From positions 1 through 55,038 of the forward strand of contig CALYBF010000001.1 of the NCBI GenBank assembly GCA_944393755.1: a stretch of 55,038 nucleotides of DNA, in the 5' to 3' direction. Shown here one piece after another: positions 40,151 through 49,128 of the stretch. The position numbers and the translations under genes are program-made. Every line of letters begins with the position of its first letter. The stretch's first letter is position 1. The stretch comes from an uncultured Clostridia bacterium (GTDB lineage Bacteria > Bacillota > Clostridia > TANB77 > CAG-508). Under the pieces are notes generated by a model, which worked only from the letters and a program-made list of their open reading frames with translations, searched no databases and was not told the origin of the DNA.

Positions 40151-41530
40151 TTACATAGCAAGTGTACCATTTGGTGTATTTGTAATTATTAAAATATCTT
40201 CTTCTCTACCATTTTCAGTATTTATATAAACTAAAAATTCTCTATCATCTACTTTACCTTTAAACTCATAACAAAGAATTTCAGACTTCCACTCTGTAGG
40301 AATAACAGCTAAACCACTTGATATTATTTCTAAATCAATATTTAAATCTTTTTTAGCCTCTTCTTCTGATATCTTTATATTACTAATATCTCTATTTTCT
40401 ACGTGATTATTTAGATATCCAGTTGTTTCTATACCTAAAATCTCACCATTATCTAATGCAACTTTTACTTTTATTAAATCTGGATACATTATTACATTAT
40501 CTTGCATATAAGCATAATTGATAGTTACAATCCCTTCTTGTTTTAAAAAGTAAGTTTCTTTCATATTAGGAAAACCTTTAGAAGTTAAAAAATCTTTCCC
40601 TTTTTGATTTGCTTCTTCTTGTGATATTATCTCTGTATTCACTTCTCTATTTGTATTCATATACACTATATGACCACCTTTTTTAGATACAGAAATATTA
40701 ATATTTAAATCTTCATTATTTGTTATAGAAAAATCGTAAGCTGGAATTGTAGCATTTTCTGAATAACCTAAATTATTAGTCTCTTTTATATTATTCTTAT
40801 CTACAAAGTTTTCTGCTATTTCTTTTGCTTTGTTTTCATCTATATCATCACCTGTTAAACCTTTAGGTTCACTACTTGTTAGATGTTCAGAATATGCTCC
40901 ATCATATATTAAACCAGCATATTCGTGGAAGTTTTCTTCTAGATTACTAAAACTTTCTTTAGAAATATTATCAACCTCTTGTGCAAAAGCCACAGTTCCT
41001 TTTTCCGTTAATTCTCCCCATTTAAACCTTCCGTTATTTAAATCTTCTGATAATTGATTTAATGTATTTTCTAAATCTACACTATATGTGTGTAATTCTT
41101 TTAAATTATTTAAGTCATCTTGTGTTAGCTTTTCATCATAAATATTTTTCCTAGATAAACTATAACTATAATCACTAACTTGGTTTAAAAACTTTTCAGT
41201 GCTTGCTAGCTCCTGGCTTTCTATTGGAAGTCTACTTAAATATGCCTGTGCCAAATTTGCTTCTCTCCACAAATTTGTTAAGGTTTCTGCACCGTGCTCT
41301 GGTGTTGATGAAATTAGAGATTTTGCAAGATAAGTTTCCACATTTTGTACATAATCTACTAATTCAAAAAACGCCATATTATAACTGTTTTCTGATGCTT
41401 GTCTATATTCTCGTTGTTTTTTATATAGAATTGCTCCTAATATACCAACAATAATTAGTAAAACACATATAACACTAAGCATATGTCCTTTTTTTAATCT
41501 ATTTTTCCAATCAACTAATATATTTTTCAA
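40151..41530 (-). CDS. ypeB: Germination protein YpeB
   Basis: About 459 aa, starting most likely at TTG 41530, 9 nt after the SD GAAAGG (the upstream ATG abuts the SD). One N-terminal membrane helix, the helical YpeB domain (EHGAETLTNLWREANLAQAYLSRLP) and PepSY-like repeats at the C-terminus (ISQEEANQKGKDFLTSKGF). YpeB stabilises SleB in the dormant spore. The sleB gene is immediately upstream. Confidence 0.92.
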   Translation of the reverse strand: MKNILVDWKNRLKKGHMLSVICVLLIIVGILGAILYKKQREYRQASENSYNMAFFELVDYVQNVETYLAKSLISSTPEHGAETLTNLWREANLAQAYLSRLPIESQELASTEKFLNQVSDYSYSLSRKNIYDEKLTQDDLNNLKELHTYSVDLENTLNQLSEDLNNGRFKWGELTEKGTVAFAQEVDNISKESFSNLEENFHEYAGLIYDGAYSEHLTSSEPKGLTGDDIDENKAKEIAENFVDKNNIKETNNLGYSENATIPAYDFSITNNEDLNINISVSKKGGHIVYMNTNREVNTEIISQEEANQKGKDFLTSKGFPNMKETYFLKQEGIVTINYAYMQDNVIMYPDLIKVKVALDNGEILGIETTGYLNNHVENRDISNIKISEEEAKKDLNIDLEIISSGLAVIPTEWKSEILCYEFKGKVDDREFLVYINTENGREEDILIITNTPNGTLAM

Positions 41531-41544
41531 AATAATCATCCTTT

Positions 41545-42021
41545 CTATTTACAAAATATATGCTTTCCTATAGTTTTAACTTGTGGTCTTGACCATATCC
41601 ATTTATTTGTAGCAGTATTTGGGTTAAAATAATATATACAACCACCTGTTGGGTCCCAACCGTTCATTGCGTCTTTTGCCGCTTTATATACAGTAGATCC
41701 TTCTTCTATAGGTACATTAATTTGTCCGTCAGATACTGCTGTAAAAGCTCCACTTTGATATATTACACCTGCTATAGTATTAGGAAACTGTGAGCTTTTA
41801 ACTCTATTTAAAATAACAGCCCCAACTGCAACCTGACCTTCGTATGGTTCACCTCTTGCTTCCCCATTTATTGCCCTTGCCATAAGTTGTATATCTGAAG
41901 TGTTGGACGTTGCTGCATAACTGATATTTTGGTTACTTATATCATTATCAAACACAACTATTGTTATAACCCCTAATATTAATATTGTAAATAAAATACA
42001 TATCTTAAATATACTTTTCAA
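41545..42021 (-). CDS. sleB: Spore cortex-lytic enzyme SleB-type hydrolase
   Basis: 158 aa with TTG start (SD AAAGGTGG). An N-terminal signal anchor (ICILFTILILGVITIVV) leads into the Hydrolase_2 domain: LMARAINGEARGEPYEGQVAVGAVILNRV with the catalytic Glu, and CIYYFNPNTATNKW. It lacks the N-terminal peptidoglycan-binding domain of B. subtilis SleB and is about half its length. Paired with ypeB, it degrades spore cortex at germination. Confidence 0.9.
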   Translation of the reverse strand: MKSIFKICILFTILILGVITIVVFDNDISNQNISYAATSNTSDIQLMARAINGEARGEPYEGQVAVGAVILNRVKSSQFPNTIAGVIYQSGAFTAVSDGQINVPIEEGSTVYKAAKDAMNGWDPTGGCIYYFNPNTATNKWIWSRPQVKTIGKHIFCK

Positions 42022-42088
42022 AAAACCACCTTTTTCTTTTCCAATTTTTTATTATTTTGTATAAATTTCTTAAGATTTATTCTTTTTT

Positions 42089-42117
42089 TTGAAATTTTCC
42101 TTTGTATATGTTAAAAT
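42089..42117 (+). promoter_or_regulatory. Promoter of the glycolipid glucosyltransferase gene
   Basis: TTGAAA (42089-42094), 17 bp, TAAAAT (42112-42117). Confidence 0.6.
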
Positions 42118-42148
42118 AACATCAACAAAATAAAAGGAGAAATTTTTT

Positions 42149-43279
42149 ATGAAAGTTTTAATTTTTTATGCCTCATATGGGGGTGGGCATTTAAATGCTG
42201 CTAAATCAATCGAAAATTGCATTAAAACTAATTATAAAGATATGGATGTAGAAATGATTGATTGTATGAAATATGTAAATAAAACTATCGAAAAAGTTAC
42301 AACTGCTGCATATAGAGAAATGGCAAAAAAAGCACCTTGGGCTTGGGGAAGAATTTATTCAGATGCCCAAAAAGGACCACTTGCTCATATTACAACTAGG
42401 TCTAATAAAATTATGGCAATTAAATTATTAAAATTACTTAGAGAAAAGAAACCTGACTTAATAATTTCTACACACCCATTTGGTAGCCAAATGTGTAGTT
42501 ATTTAAAGAGAAAAAACAAGATAAATTCTAAAATAGCAACTATAATGACAGACTTTGCACCACACGACCAATGGCTTGTAGGTCATGAATATACTGATTA
42601 CTTTTTTGTTGCACATAATAAAATGAAAGATTATCTAATTAATAAAGGAATATCTGAAAGCAAAGTTTTTGATACTGGAATACCTATTTCAGAAAATTTC
42701 CAAAAACAATATAATAAAAAAGAAATTTTTGATAAATATAATTTAGATGAAAGTAAATTCACTATTCTTTTCTTTGGTGGTGGAGAGTTTGGACTAGGTA
42801 AAACTAGAACTGTACAAATTTTTAATAATTTTGTAGAAGAAACTAAAAATAATAATATACAGATAATTGCTATTTCTGGGAAAAACCCTAGAATGAAATC
42901 AGCATTTGAAGAAGTTGTAAATTCTAATAATGCAGGAATTAATGTTAGAATAATAGAATTTTCAAATGAAGTACCAAAACTTATGGCAATTGCAAATTTA
43001 GTTGTAACCAAACCAGGTGGTCTTACTACTTCTGAGAGTTTAGCTTCTCATTTACCTATGGTTGTTATTAACCCTATACCAGGTCAAGAAGAAGAAAATG
43101 CTGAATTTCTAGAGAGTAAAAATATTGCTGTTTGGATAAAAAAATCTGATGATTCTAAAGAAATAATTGAAAGTCTTTTAAATAATAAAGAAAAAATTAG
43201 TATTATGAAAGAAAATACAAAAATACTTGCAAGACCTAATTCAACAAGAGATATTTGTGATGTCTTATTTAAAAGTTAA
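42149..43279 (+). CDS. UgtP/MGDG-synthase-like diacylglycerol glycosyltransferase
   Basis: A 376-aa GT28-family enzyme that transfers sugar from UDP-sugar to diacylglycerol to make glycolipid anchors. The N-terminus LIFYASYGGGHLNAAKSIE is the MGDG synthase signature. The sugar-nucleotide site near the C-terminus is VVTKPGGLTTSESLASHLPMV. Functionally it would use the UDP-sugars made by the phosphoglucomutase and pyrophosphorylase at 49.9-52.9 kb (inference). Confidence 0.9.
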   Translation: MKVLIFYASYGGGHLNAAKSIENCIKTNYKDMDVEMIDCMKYVNKTIEKVTTAAYREMAKKAPWAWGRIYSDAQKGPLAHITTRSNKIMAIKLLKLLREKKPDLIISTHPFGSQMCSYLKRKNKINSKIATIMTDFAPHDQWLVGHEYTDYFFVAHNKMKDYLINKGISESKVFDTGIPISENFQKQYNKKEIFDKYNLDESKFTILFFGGGEFGLGKTRTVQIFNNFVEETKNNNIQIIAISGKNPRMKSAFEEVVNSNNAGINVRIIEFSNEVPKLMAIANLVVTKPGGLTTSESLASHLPMVVINPIPGQEEENAEFLESKNIAVWIKKSDDSKEIIESLLNNKEKISIMKENTKILARPNSTRDICDVLFKS

Positions 43280-43283
43280 TATA

Positions 43284-43321
43284 AAAAAGCCACACCTTAA
43301 TAAAATAAGATGTGGTTTTTT
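43284..43321. terminator. Bidirectional terminator
   Basis: AAAAAGCCACACCTTA...TAAGATGTGGTTTTTT between the glycosyltransferase and recR. Confidence 0.75.
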
Positions 43322-43919
43322 ACATTTCTCTTCTTCCTTCTAGTGCTTTTGTAAGTGTTATTTCATCTGTATATTCTAAATCTCCACCTACTGGTATACC
43401 GTGAGCTATTCTTGTTACTTTTATTCCCAATGGTTTTATCAATTTTGATAAATACATCGCTGTTGCTTCACCTTCTACTCTTGGGTTTGTTGCAAGTATT
43501 ACTTCTTTTACTTCTCCCCCCATTAATCTTGAAAGTAATTCTTTTATTTTAATATCATCTGGACCAACACCGTTCATTGGTGATATTGAACCATGTAAAA
43601 CGTGATATACTCCTTTAAATTCGTGCGTTTTTTCCATTGCTACAATATCTCGTACATCTTCTACAACACATATAACACTCTGGTCTCTTTTAGGATTACC
43701 ACATATAGAACAAGGGTCTGTATCTGAAATATTGAAACATTTACTACAATATTTTAAATTTTTCTTAGCATTAATAATTGAAGAAACAAATTCATTTGTT
43801 TCTTCTTCAGAACAATTTAACATATAAAAAGCTAATCTTGCTGCTGTTTTATGTCCTATACTTGGTAATCTTTCAAAACTTTCTATTAATTTTTCTATTG
43901 ATGGCGAATATAATGACAT
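43320..43919 (-). CDS. recR: Recombination protein RecR
   Basis: A 199-aa protein. An N-terminal helix-hairpin-helix (LPSIGHKTAARLAFYML), a C4 zinc finger (CSKCFNISDTDPCSICG) and a TOPRIM domain (VICVVEDVRDIVAMEKT). It loads RecA in gapped DNA with RecF and RecO. Third gene of the dnaX-ybaB-recR operon. Confidence 0.96.
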   Translation of the reverse strand: MSLYSPSIEKLIESFERLPSIGHKTAARLAFYMLNCSEEETNEFVSSIINAKKNLKYCSKCFNISDTDPCSICGNPKRDQSVICVVEDVRDIVAMEKTHEFKGVYHVLHGSISPMNGVGPDDIKIKELLSRLMGGEVKEVILATNPRVEGEATAMYLSKLIKPLGIKVTRIAHGIPVGGDLEYTDEITLTKALEGRREM

Positions 43920-43941
43920 CCTTTATTCCTCCAGTTTTATT

Positions 43942-44289
43942 TTATAAACCTAAGCCTGGTATATTATATTTTCCAAGTGATTGTGCTTGTGCTGAGTCTA
44001 CTTGTCTTAAAGCTTCATTTACACAAGTTAAAATTAAATCTTCTAACATTTCTACATCATCTGGGTCTACCACTTCTGGTTTTATTTTTATTTCTTTTAT
44101 AGTTTTCTCTCCAGAAACTTTAACTGTTATTGCTCCACCACCACTTGATGTTTCAAACTCTTTAACTGCTAACTCTGCTTGTGATTTTTCCATATCTGCT
44201 TGCATCTTTTTTGCTTCTTTCATTAAATTTCCAAGGTTCATACCTCCAAAACCTCCCATACCTCCTGGGAAACCTCCTCTTTTTGACAT
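43942..44289 (-). CDS. ybaB: YbaB/EbfC nucleoid-associated protein
   Basis: About 115 aa from ATG 44289 (SD AAGGAGG). A glycine-rich start (GGFPGGMGGFGGMN) is followed by NLMKEAKKMQADMEKSQAEL and VKVSGEKTIKEIKIKPEVVD. It binds DNA as a dimer. Conserved position between dnaX and recR. Confidence 0.93.
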   Translation of the reverse strand: MSKRGGFPGGMGGFGGMNLGNLMKEAKKMQADMEKSQAELAVKEFETSSGGGAITVKVSGEKTIKEIKIKPEVVDPDDVEMLEDLILTCVNEALRQVDSAQAQSLGKYNIPGLGL

Positions 44290-44320
44290 TATAAATTCCT
44301 CCTTATTTTTTATTTTATAA

Positions 44321-45958
44321 TTAATCAATGACATTAAATGGTATGTCTGAATCATTTGCAAGTTTTTGTAAATTTTCTTCATTTGTTATATTATGAACAT
44401 TACTATTTCCAGAAATATATTTAATTTGCATAGGCTTTCCACAAGCCATAGATACTAGAGTTGAAATTTCTTTTATATTTTCTGGCTTTTCTAAAACAGT
44501 TCTATCAAAAGCGCTCATACCATTTGGAAATTCTATTCCTACAGTCATATCATTAATTTCGTTTGCTTTTGTTCCATTTAAACTGGTACATAATACTATC
44601 TTACCATTTTGTTTTAGCTCACCAACAATTTGTGGCCAATATTCTTCTGCTTTATTTGAAAAATTTCTTGTTGGCTTTTTCTCAGTAATATCTGTACTTG
44701 GCTCTTTTGAACTATTTGTAGTTTGATTATTTTGTACAACTCTATTTATTTGGTTATTTCTTTCAGTAATTACATTTTGTGTTCTATTTATTTGTGTATT
44801 ATTTACATTTATGCCTTTTCCTGATTTTAAATATTTTTCTATTCTTTCTACTCTTTCTTCTAAATCACCCGTAACTTCCGCTTCTTTATTACATAATTTA
44901 ATAATTCCAGCTTGAAATACAATAGTTTTTTGAGTAGACCATTTCACATCACTTTCTAGTTCTGATAATTTATATACAAGGTTTATTAATCTTTGCTTAT
45001 CTAATTTTTCTGACAATACTTCTATTTGTTTAATTTCTTCTTCTGTATATAACTCTAACTTTTTAGAAGTTTTAAAAACTAGAATATCTTTTACATATTT
45101 AATCATTTCCCATAACAGATTAGTAATGTCTCTTCCTTCATTTAATACTATATCTACACCTTCTAAAGCTTTATTTACATCATAATCTATTATACCTTCT
45201 ATAATATTATGTACATATGTTATTTTAGGAATTCCAACTAAATCTCTTATTTTATTTTCATCTATTTTATTTTCTCCATCTTGCACACATCTCTCTAAAA
45301 TAGATAATGCATCTCTCATTGCCCCTTCTGCTAAAACCGCAATCATTTGCATAGCTTCATCTGTTATTTCTATATTGCTTTCTTTGCAAACTATTTTTAA
45401 TCTTTTTATAATGTTTTCATTTGATATTCTTTTAAAATCAAATCTTTGACATCTTGATAAAATAGTTGCAGGCAATTTTTGTGGTTCTGTTGTTGCTAAA
45501 ATAAATTTAACATGTTCTGGTGGCTCTTCTAATGTTTTAAGCAAAGCATTAAAAGCTCCTGTTGATAACATATGAACCTCATCTATAATATATACTCTAT
45601 ATTTTGCTTTTGTTGGTAAAAAATTTACTTCTTCACGAATTGCTCTTATATCTTCAACACTATTATTAGAAGCCGCATCCATTTCAACAATATCTGTTAA
45701 AGAACCATTTATAGCACCTCTACATATTTCACACTCATTACAAGGCTCTCCGTCTTTAGGGTTCAAACAGTTAATCGCTCTTGCTAAAATCTTAGCAGCA
45801 GAAGTTTTACCTGTTCCTCTGCCACCATTAAATAAATATGCGTGTCCTACTCTATTTGCTATAATCTGATTTTTTAATGTTCTTGTTATGTGTTCTTGAC
45901 CAACTATTTCTGAAAATGTAAGTGGTCTAAATTTTCTATAAAGAGCTGTGTATGCCAA
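44321..45958 (-). CDS. dnaX: DNA polymerase III subunits gamma/tau
   Basis: About 545 aa. TTG start at 45958, 10 nt after the SD AAAGGA (the upstream GTG is only 1 nt from it): AYTALYRKFRPLTFSEIVGQ. Walker A GGRGTGKTSAAKIL, zinc site CLNPKDGEPCNECEIC, Walker B YIIDEVHML, and sensor LATTEPQKLPATILSRCQRF. The C-terminal tau-like tail is Asn-rich. It is the clamp loader. No gamma-type internal frameshift was recognised. Confidence 0.95.
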   Translation of the reverse strand: MAYTALYRKFRPLTFSEIVGQEHITRTLKNQIIANRVGHAYLFNGGRGTGKTSAAKILARAINCLNPKDGEPCNECEICRGAINGSLTDIVEMDAASNNSVEDIRAIREEVNFLPTKAKYRVYIIDEVHMLSTGAFNALLKTLEEPPEHVKFILATTEPQKLPATILSRCQRFDFKRISNENIIKRLKIVCKESNIEITDEAMQMIAVLAEGAMRDALSILERCVQDGENKIDENKIRDLVGIPKITYVHNIIEGIIDYDVNKALEGVDIVLNEGRDITNLLWEMIKYVKDILVFKTSKKLELYTEEEIKQIEVLSEKLDKQRLINLVYKLSELESDVKWSTQKTIVFQAGIIKLCNKEAEVTGDLEERVERIEKYLKSGKGINVNNTQINRTQNVITERNNQINRVVQNNQTTNSSKEPSTDITEKKPTRNFSNKAEEYWPQIVGELKQNGKIVLCTSLNGTKANEINDMTVGIEFPNGMSAFDRTVLEKPENIKEISTLVSMACGKPMQIKYISGNSNVHNITNEENLQKLANDSDIPFNVID

Positions 45959-45999
45959 TATTATCACATCCTTTATTAAAAAATGGTAGACACTCTTAA

Positions 46000-46103
46000 A
46001 TCTCTCTATGGAAAGTATGCCACATAAAGATTACTATTTATTGCTGCTTCCTTCCGGACCTGACAAGGTTCATAGGTCTTTATTGGATACTCTCCATACA
46101 AAG
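46000..46103 (-). ncRNA. ffs: Signal recognition particle RNA (small bacterial type)
   Basis: The apical SRP54-binding loop GTCAGGTCCGGAAGGAAGCAGC is near 46045-46065 on the minus strand. It is flanked by the long stem TATGGAGAGTATCC/GGCATACTTTCCATA. About 100 nt. It lies upstream of dnaX on the same strand with its own promoter. Exact ends are approximate. Confidence 0.92.
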
Positions 46104-46125
46104 ATTCAAGGTATATACCATATGT

Positions 46126-46154
46126 ATTATATACTGAATCTTATATTTTATCAA
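46126..46154 (-). promoter_or_regulatory. Promoter of the SRP RNA gene
   Basis: TTGATA (46154-46149), 17 bp, TATAAT (46131-46126); transcription would start near 46118. Confidence 0.65.
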
Positions 46155-46163
46155 GTGTAATTT

Positions 46164-46934
46164 TTAATTTTTTGTCCTTTTAAACACAAGGTCTTTTAAA
46201 TCTGTTATTTCTAGTGAAGTAGTTCCATTTTCTACTACTCCTGCTACTGGGAAATCTAAAACTATATTTGCTGTATATTCTTTTCCACTTTCTGTTGTTA
46301 GTTTTAAATCAAATGTTAATTTAGATTTTAAATCTTCTTCATTTATATTAACTTCTTTTAATAATTTATTTGTCGTAATCTCGCTATTTGTAGATATATC
46401 AGCAGTATATTCGGCAACTTTATTATTTGCATATCTAAAAGTTATAATTCCACCTTGGTTTCCTATTTTTAGATTTTTAATATCAGATTCCATTGCACCT
46501 TCATATACTAAATCTTGTATAGAATTTTCATCAATATTTTTAAAATTTGCCCCTGTTTCCTCTATATTTGGTCTATAAAATTTTGTTTCTCCAATTTCAG
46601 AATTTTTTTGCACATTAAAATTTTCTATTTTTATATTTTTTATAGCTTCTTTTTCTGTATAATTTTTATTTTTTTCTATATAAATATATATATCATTATT
46701 TTGATTTATATCAAAAGCCCAATTAGTAATTTCAGCATTTTGATTTTTATCTACTGTATCTGATGAACTAATTAAAGTAATTTTTGTTACTTCAAATGGC
46801 ATATTTGTTTCACCTTCTACCTGATATTTTAATATCATTATTCCTGAAACAAATAATATGATTGCAATTATTATTATTGTCATACAAATATGGAAATATT
46901 TTCTACTCATTATATATTTTATTTTTTCTTTCAT
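46164..46934 (-). CDS. Single-pass membrane-anchored protein, paralogue of the gene at 6418
   Basis: A 256-aa protein of unknown function. One membrane helix (MTIIIIAIILFVSGIMIL) then a beta-rich exterior: MPFEVTKITLISSSDTVD, NNDIYIYIEKN, GNQGGIITFRYAN, and LKSKLTFDLKLTTESGKEY. These blocks line up in order with those of the 6418 protein. Cysteine-free exterior. Located between tadA and the SRP RNA. Confidence 0.6.
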   Translation of the reverse strand: MKEKIKYIMSRKYFHICMTIIIIAIILFVSGIMILKYQVEGETNMPFEVTKITLISSSDTVDKNQNAEITNWAFDINQNNDIYIYIEKNKNYTEKEAIKNIKIENFNVQKNSEIGETKFYRPNIEETGANFKNIDENSIQDLVYEGAMESDIKNLKIGNQGGIITFRYANNKVAEYTADISTNSEITTNKLLKEVNINEEDLKSKLTFDLKLTTESGKEYTANIVLDFPVAGVVENGTTSLEITDLKDLVFKRTKN

Positions 46935-46957
46935 AAGTTACTCCTATTTAATATTTA

Positions 46958-47428
46958 TTATTTATTTTCATTTTTAATTTTCCTTAAATCTTTAAAAAAA
47001 TCTTTTAAAATTTTTTCACAATCTTCTTTTAAAATTCCTTTTTCTACTTCTATATTATGGTTAAATTTATAATCTTCAAGTAAATTTAAAACAGAACCAA
47101 CCGCTCCTGTTTTTTCATCTATTGCTCCTATATAAAGTTTCTTTATTCTAGAATTAATCATTGCCCCTGCACACATTGAACAAGGTTCTAATGTTACATA
47201 CATTTCACAACCTAAAAGTCTCCAAGCTCCAAGTTTTTTACTAGCTTTTTCAATAGCAATTATTTCTGCGTGTCTTGTTGTATCTTTTTTTGTCTCTTTT
47301 AGATTATGCCCTCTTGCAATTATTTTTCCGTCTTTAACAATTACAGCTCCTACTGGAACTTCTAGTTTCTCGTATGCTTTTTTTGCTTCTTTTAAAGCTT
47401 CTTTCATAAATTTTTCTTTACTATCCAT
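46958..47428 (-). CDS. tadA: tRNA-specific adenosine deaminase
   Basis: A 156-aa deaminase that converts the wobble adenosine of tRNA-Arg(ACG) to inosine. Zinc and catalytic motifs TRHAEIIAI (HxE) and LEPCSMCAGAMINSRI (PCxxC). It allows one tRNA-Arg to read CGU, CGC and CGA, but not CGG, which is relevant to the CGG frameshift sites in this window. It lies 22 bp downstream of tRNA-Arg. Confidence 0.95.
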   Translation of the reverse strand: MDSKEKFMKEALKEAKKAYEKLEVPVGAVIVKDGKIIARGHNLKETKKDTTRHAEIIAIEKASKKLGAWRLLGCEMYVTLEPCSMCAGAMINSRIKKLYIGAIDEKTGAVGSVLNLLEDYKFNHNIEVEKGILKEDCEKILKDFFKDLRKIKNENK

Positions 47429-47450
47429 AATATGTCCTTTTTTAAAAATA

Positions 47451-47527
47451 TGGTGTGCCAGAAGGGACTCGAACCCCCTACCTCTTCCTTAGGAGGGAAG
47501 CGCTCTATCCTGGTGAGCTACTAGCAC
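47451..47527 (-). tRNA. tRNA-Arg (CCU)
   Basis: 77 nt. Acceptor GTGCTAG/CTGGCAC, anticodon loop CTCCTAA giving CCU, T-loop GGTTCGAGTCC, CCA encoded. It reads AGG. No tRNA-Arg with CCG is present in this window. Confidence 0.95.
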
Positions 47528-47605
47528 ATTTTCTTTTTATTTTTTATACTACTTAATTATAAAATATTTATAAAAGAAAGTCAACAAATTGTTATGTTGA
47601 CTTTC

Positions 47606-48883
47606 CTATGGTTTTAAAGCTGTAATAGGTACTATATATATTCCTGTTTCAGGGTCTTTTGCTATAACATCTGTAAAACCTACTACAACACACATAAATT
47701 TTGGTTTTTTTATCATATTATTATAAAAATTCATTAAACTTTTTTTAGCTTCTTCAACTTGGTTAAACCCTAATTTTATTTCTATTGCAGCATATTCTCC
47801 GTCATTAAATTCTAAAATTGTATCAACTTCTAAACCTGTAACATTATCTCTAAAATGAAATATATTACCATTTAAATATTCCATATAAATTCTTAAATCT
47901 CTTTCCACCATTGCTTCAAACATAAAACCAAATGTTTTTAAATCATTTATTAATTTGTCTTTTGTTAAATCTAAACAACTACAAGCAAGTGATACATCTG
48001 TAAAATGTCTTTTAGGCGATTTTCCAACCCTTGTAGGAGACCTATAATTTTCACTGTAAGCTTCCTGATTCTCTATAATGTGTAATCTGTTTAAAACATC
48101 TAAATAATCATCAATAGTTATTCTACTTTCTATTTTTTCTTTTTCATCACCGATTTCACTAATATCTTTTATTAAAGTATTATTTCCTACAACTGTAGTT
48201 TCGTTTCTTGCTAAACTTTTTAATAACATAAACATTTTATTCTTATCTCTTTTTTTATCATCATTTATATCTTTATCTAGTATAGCATCTATATAACTCC
48301 TAGGAATAATTCCTATTTCATCTTCATTAACATTAATATTAGAAGGCCAACCACCTCTAATTATTAAATTTGCTAGTTTTTCTAAAGTAATTTTTTCATT
48401 TGTTTGTGTTTTTAGCTTTCCGTTTTTCATATCTTGTAATGATGCTTTACCTGTTGAATCTCCAGACTCGTATAAACTCATTGTATGCATTTTTATTCTA
48501 CCTATTCTTCCAGCTCCAGAATGATGTATCTTTTCTCTTTGCTCTTTATCTGTTAGTTTTGTAGAACAGGTTAAAATATAGTTACCTTTTTTAGTTGTCT
48601 CATCACATTTTCTTCTAACTGCATCCCAAACTTTTGGAACTAAATTCCACTCATCTATTAATTCTGGTCTTTCCTTATCCAAAATTAAATCTAAACTTAA
48701 ATCTGCCTTTTGCCTTGTTTCTTCATCATCTAATAAAACTACACTATTTGCGTGGTTTAATGAAGTCCAGGTTTTACCACACCATTTCGGTCCTTCAATG
48801 CTAACAGCACCAAATACAGATAAATATTTGTTTATTTTTCTATCAACCAGCCTATTTATATATTCTTCTTTCCTTAAAGACAT
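47606..48883 (-). CDS. DUF4143-type AAA ATPase, copy 3
   Basis: A 425-aa paralogue of the gene at 36614 with the same motif order: VSIEGPKWCGKTWTSLNHA, ELIDEWNLVPKVW, NYILTCSTKL, GAGRIGRIKMHTMSLYESGDS, and C-terminal EYAAIEIKLGFNQ. The sensor is TCST rather than TGSA. Three 23-bp repeats lie directly upstream of its promoter. Role unknown, as for copy 2. Confidence 0.85.
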   Translation of the reverse strand: MSLRKEEYINRLVDRKINKYLSVFGAVSIEGPKWCGKTWTSLNHANSVVLLDDEETRQKADLSLDLILDKERPELIDEWNLVPKVWDAVRRKCDETTKKGNYILTCSTKLTDKEQREKIHHSGAGRIGRIKMHTMSLYESGDSTGKASLQDMKNGKLKTQTNEKITLEKLANLIIRGGWPSNINVNEDEIGIIPRSYIDAILDKDINDDKKRDKNKMFMLLKSLARNETTVVGNNTLIKDISEIGDEKEKIESRITIDDYLDVLNRLHIIENQEAYSENYRSPTRVGKSPKRHFTDVSLACSCLDLTKDKLINDLKTFGFMFEAMVERDLRIYMEYLNGNIFHFRDNVTGLEVDTILEFNDGEYAAIEIKLGFNQVEEAKKSLMNFYNNMIKKPKFMCVVVGFTDVIAKDPETGIYIVPITALKP

Positions 48884-48905
48884 AAAACTCGCCTCCTTCT
48901 ATATT

Positions 48906-48934
48906 ATTATATAATATATTTTAAATATTTTCAA
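48906..48934 (-). promoter_or_regulatory. Promoter of DUF4143 copy 3
   Basis: TTGAAA (48934-48929), 17 bp, TATAAT (48911-48906), followed by the SD AAGGAGGCGAG. Confidence 0.75.
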
Positions 48935-48940
48935 TAAAAA

Positions 48941-49009
48941 TATACATTTTTTAATGATTTTAATATACACTTTTTAATAAATTTACTATACACTTTTTAA
49001 AATTTGAGA
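48941..49009. repeat. Three 23-bp iterons upstream of DUF4143 copy 3
   Basis: Units at 48941, 48964 and 48987, each 23 bp, consensus TATACACTTTTTAANNANTTNNN. The third unit shares TATACACTTTTTAAAATTT with the region around the -10 of DUF4143 copy 2 (37907-37925). Confidence 0.78.
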
Positions 49010-49014
49010 CAAAT

Positions 49015-49081
49015 GGGAACGGGGCTTTTTTGTCTCACAATGGAAATTTTTGTAAAAGTGAGAAAAAAAAGCCCCGTCCCT
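49015..49081. repeat. Long imperfect hairpin, REP-like
   Basis: GGGAACGGGGCTTTTTTGTC... (49015-49038) pairs with the complement at 49058-49080. GC-rich ends (ACGGGGC/GCCCCGT) in an AT-rich gap. It resembles the other REP-like elements in ending GTCCCTA but has a different core. Confidence 0.6.
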
Positions 49082-49128
49082 AAAATTCTCACTTGACATT
49101 ATCTGGTATAATTATATAGGTGATTTAT

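Noticed and set aside
44321..45958. Programmed frameshift in dnaX
   Set aside because: No A-rich slippery heptamer with a following hairpin was recognised; the single frame runs full length.
36614..48883. DUF4143 genes as a composite transposon
   Set aside because: No transposase, terminal inverted repeats or target duplications were found around the copies.
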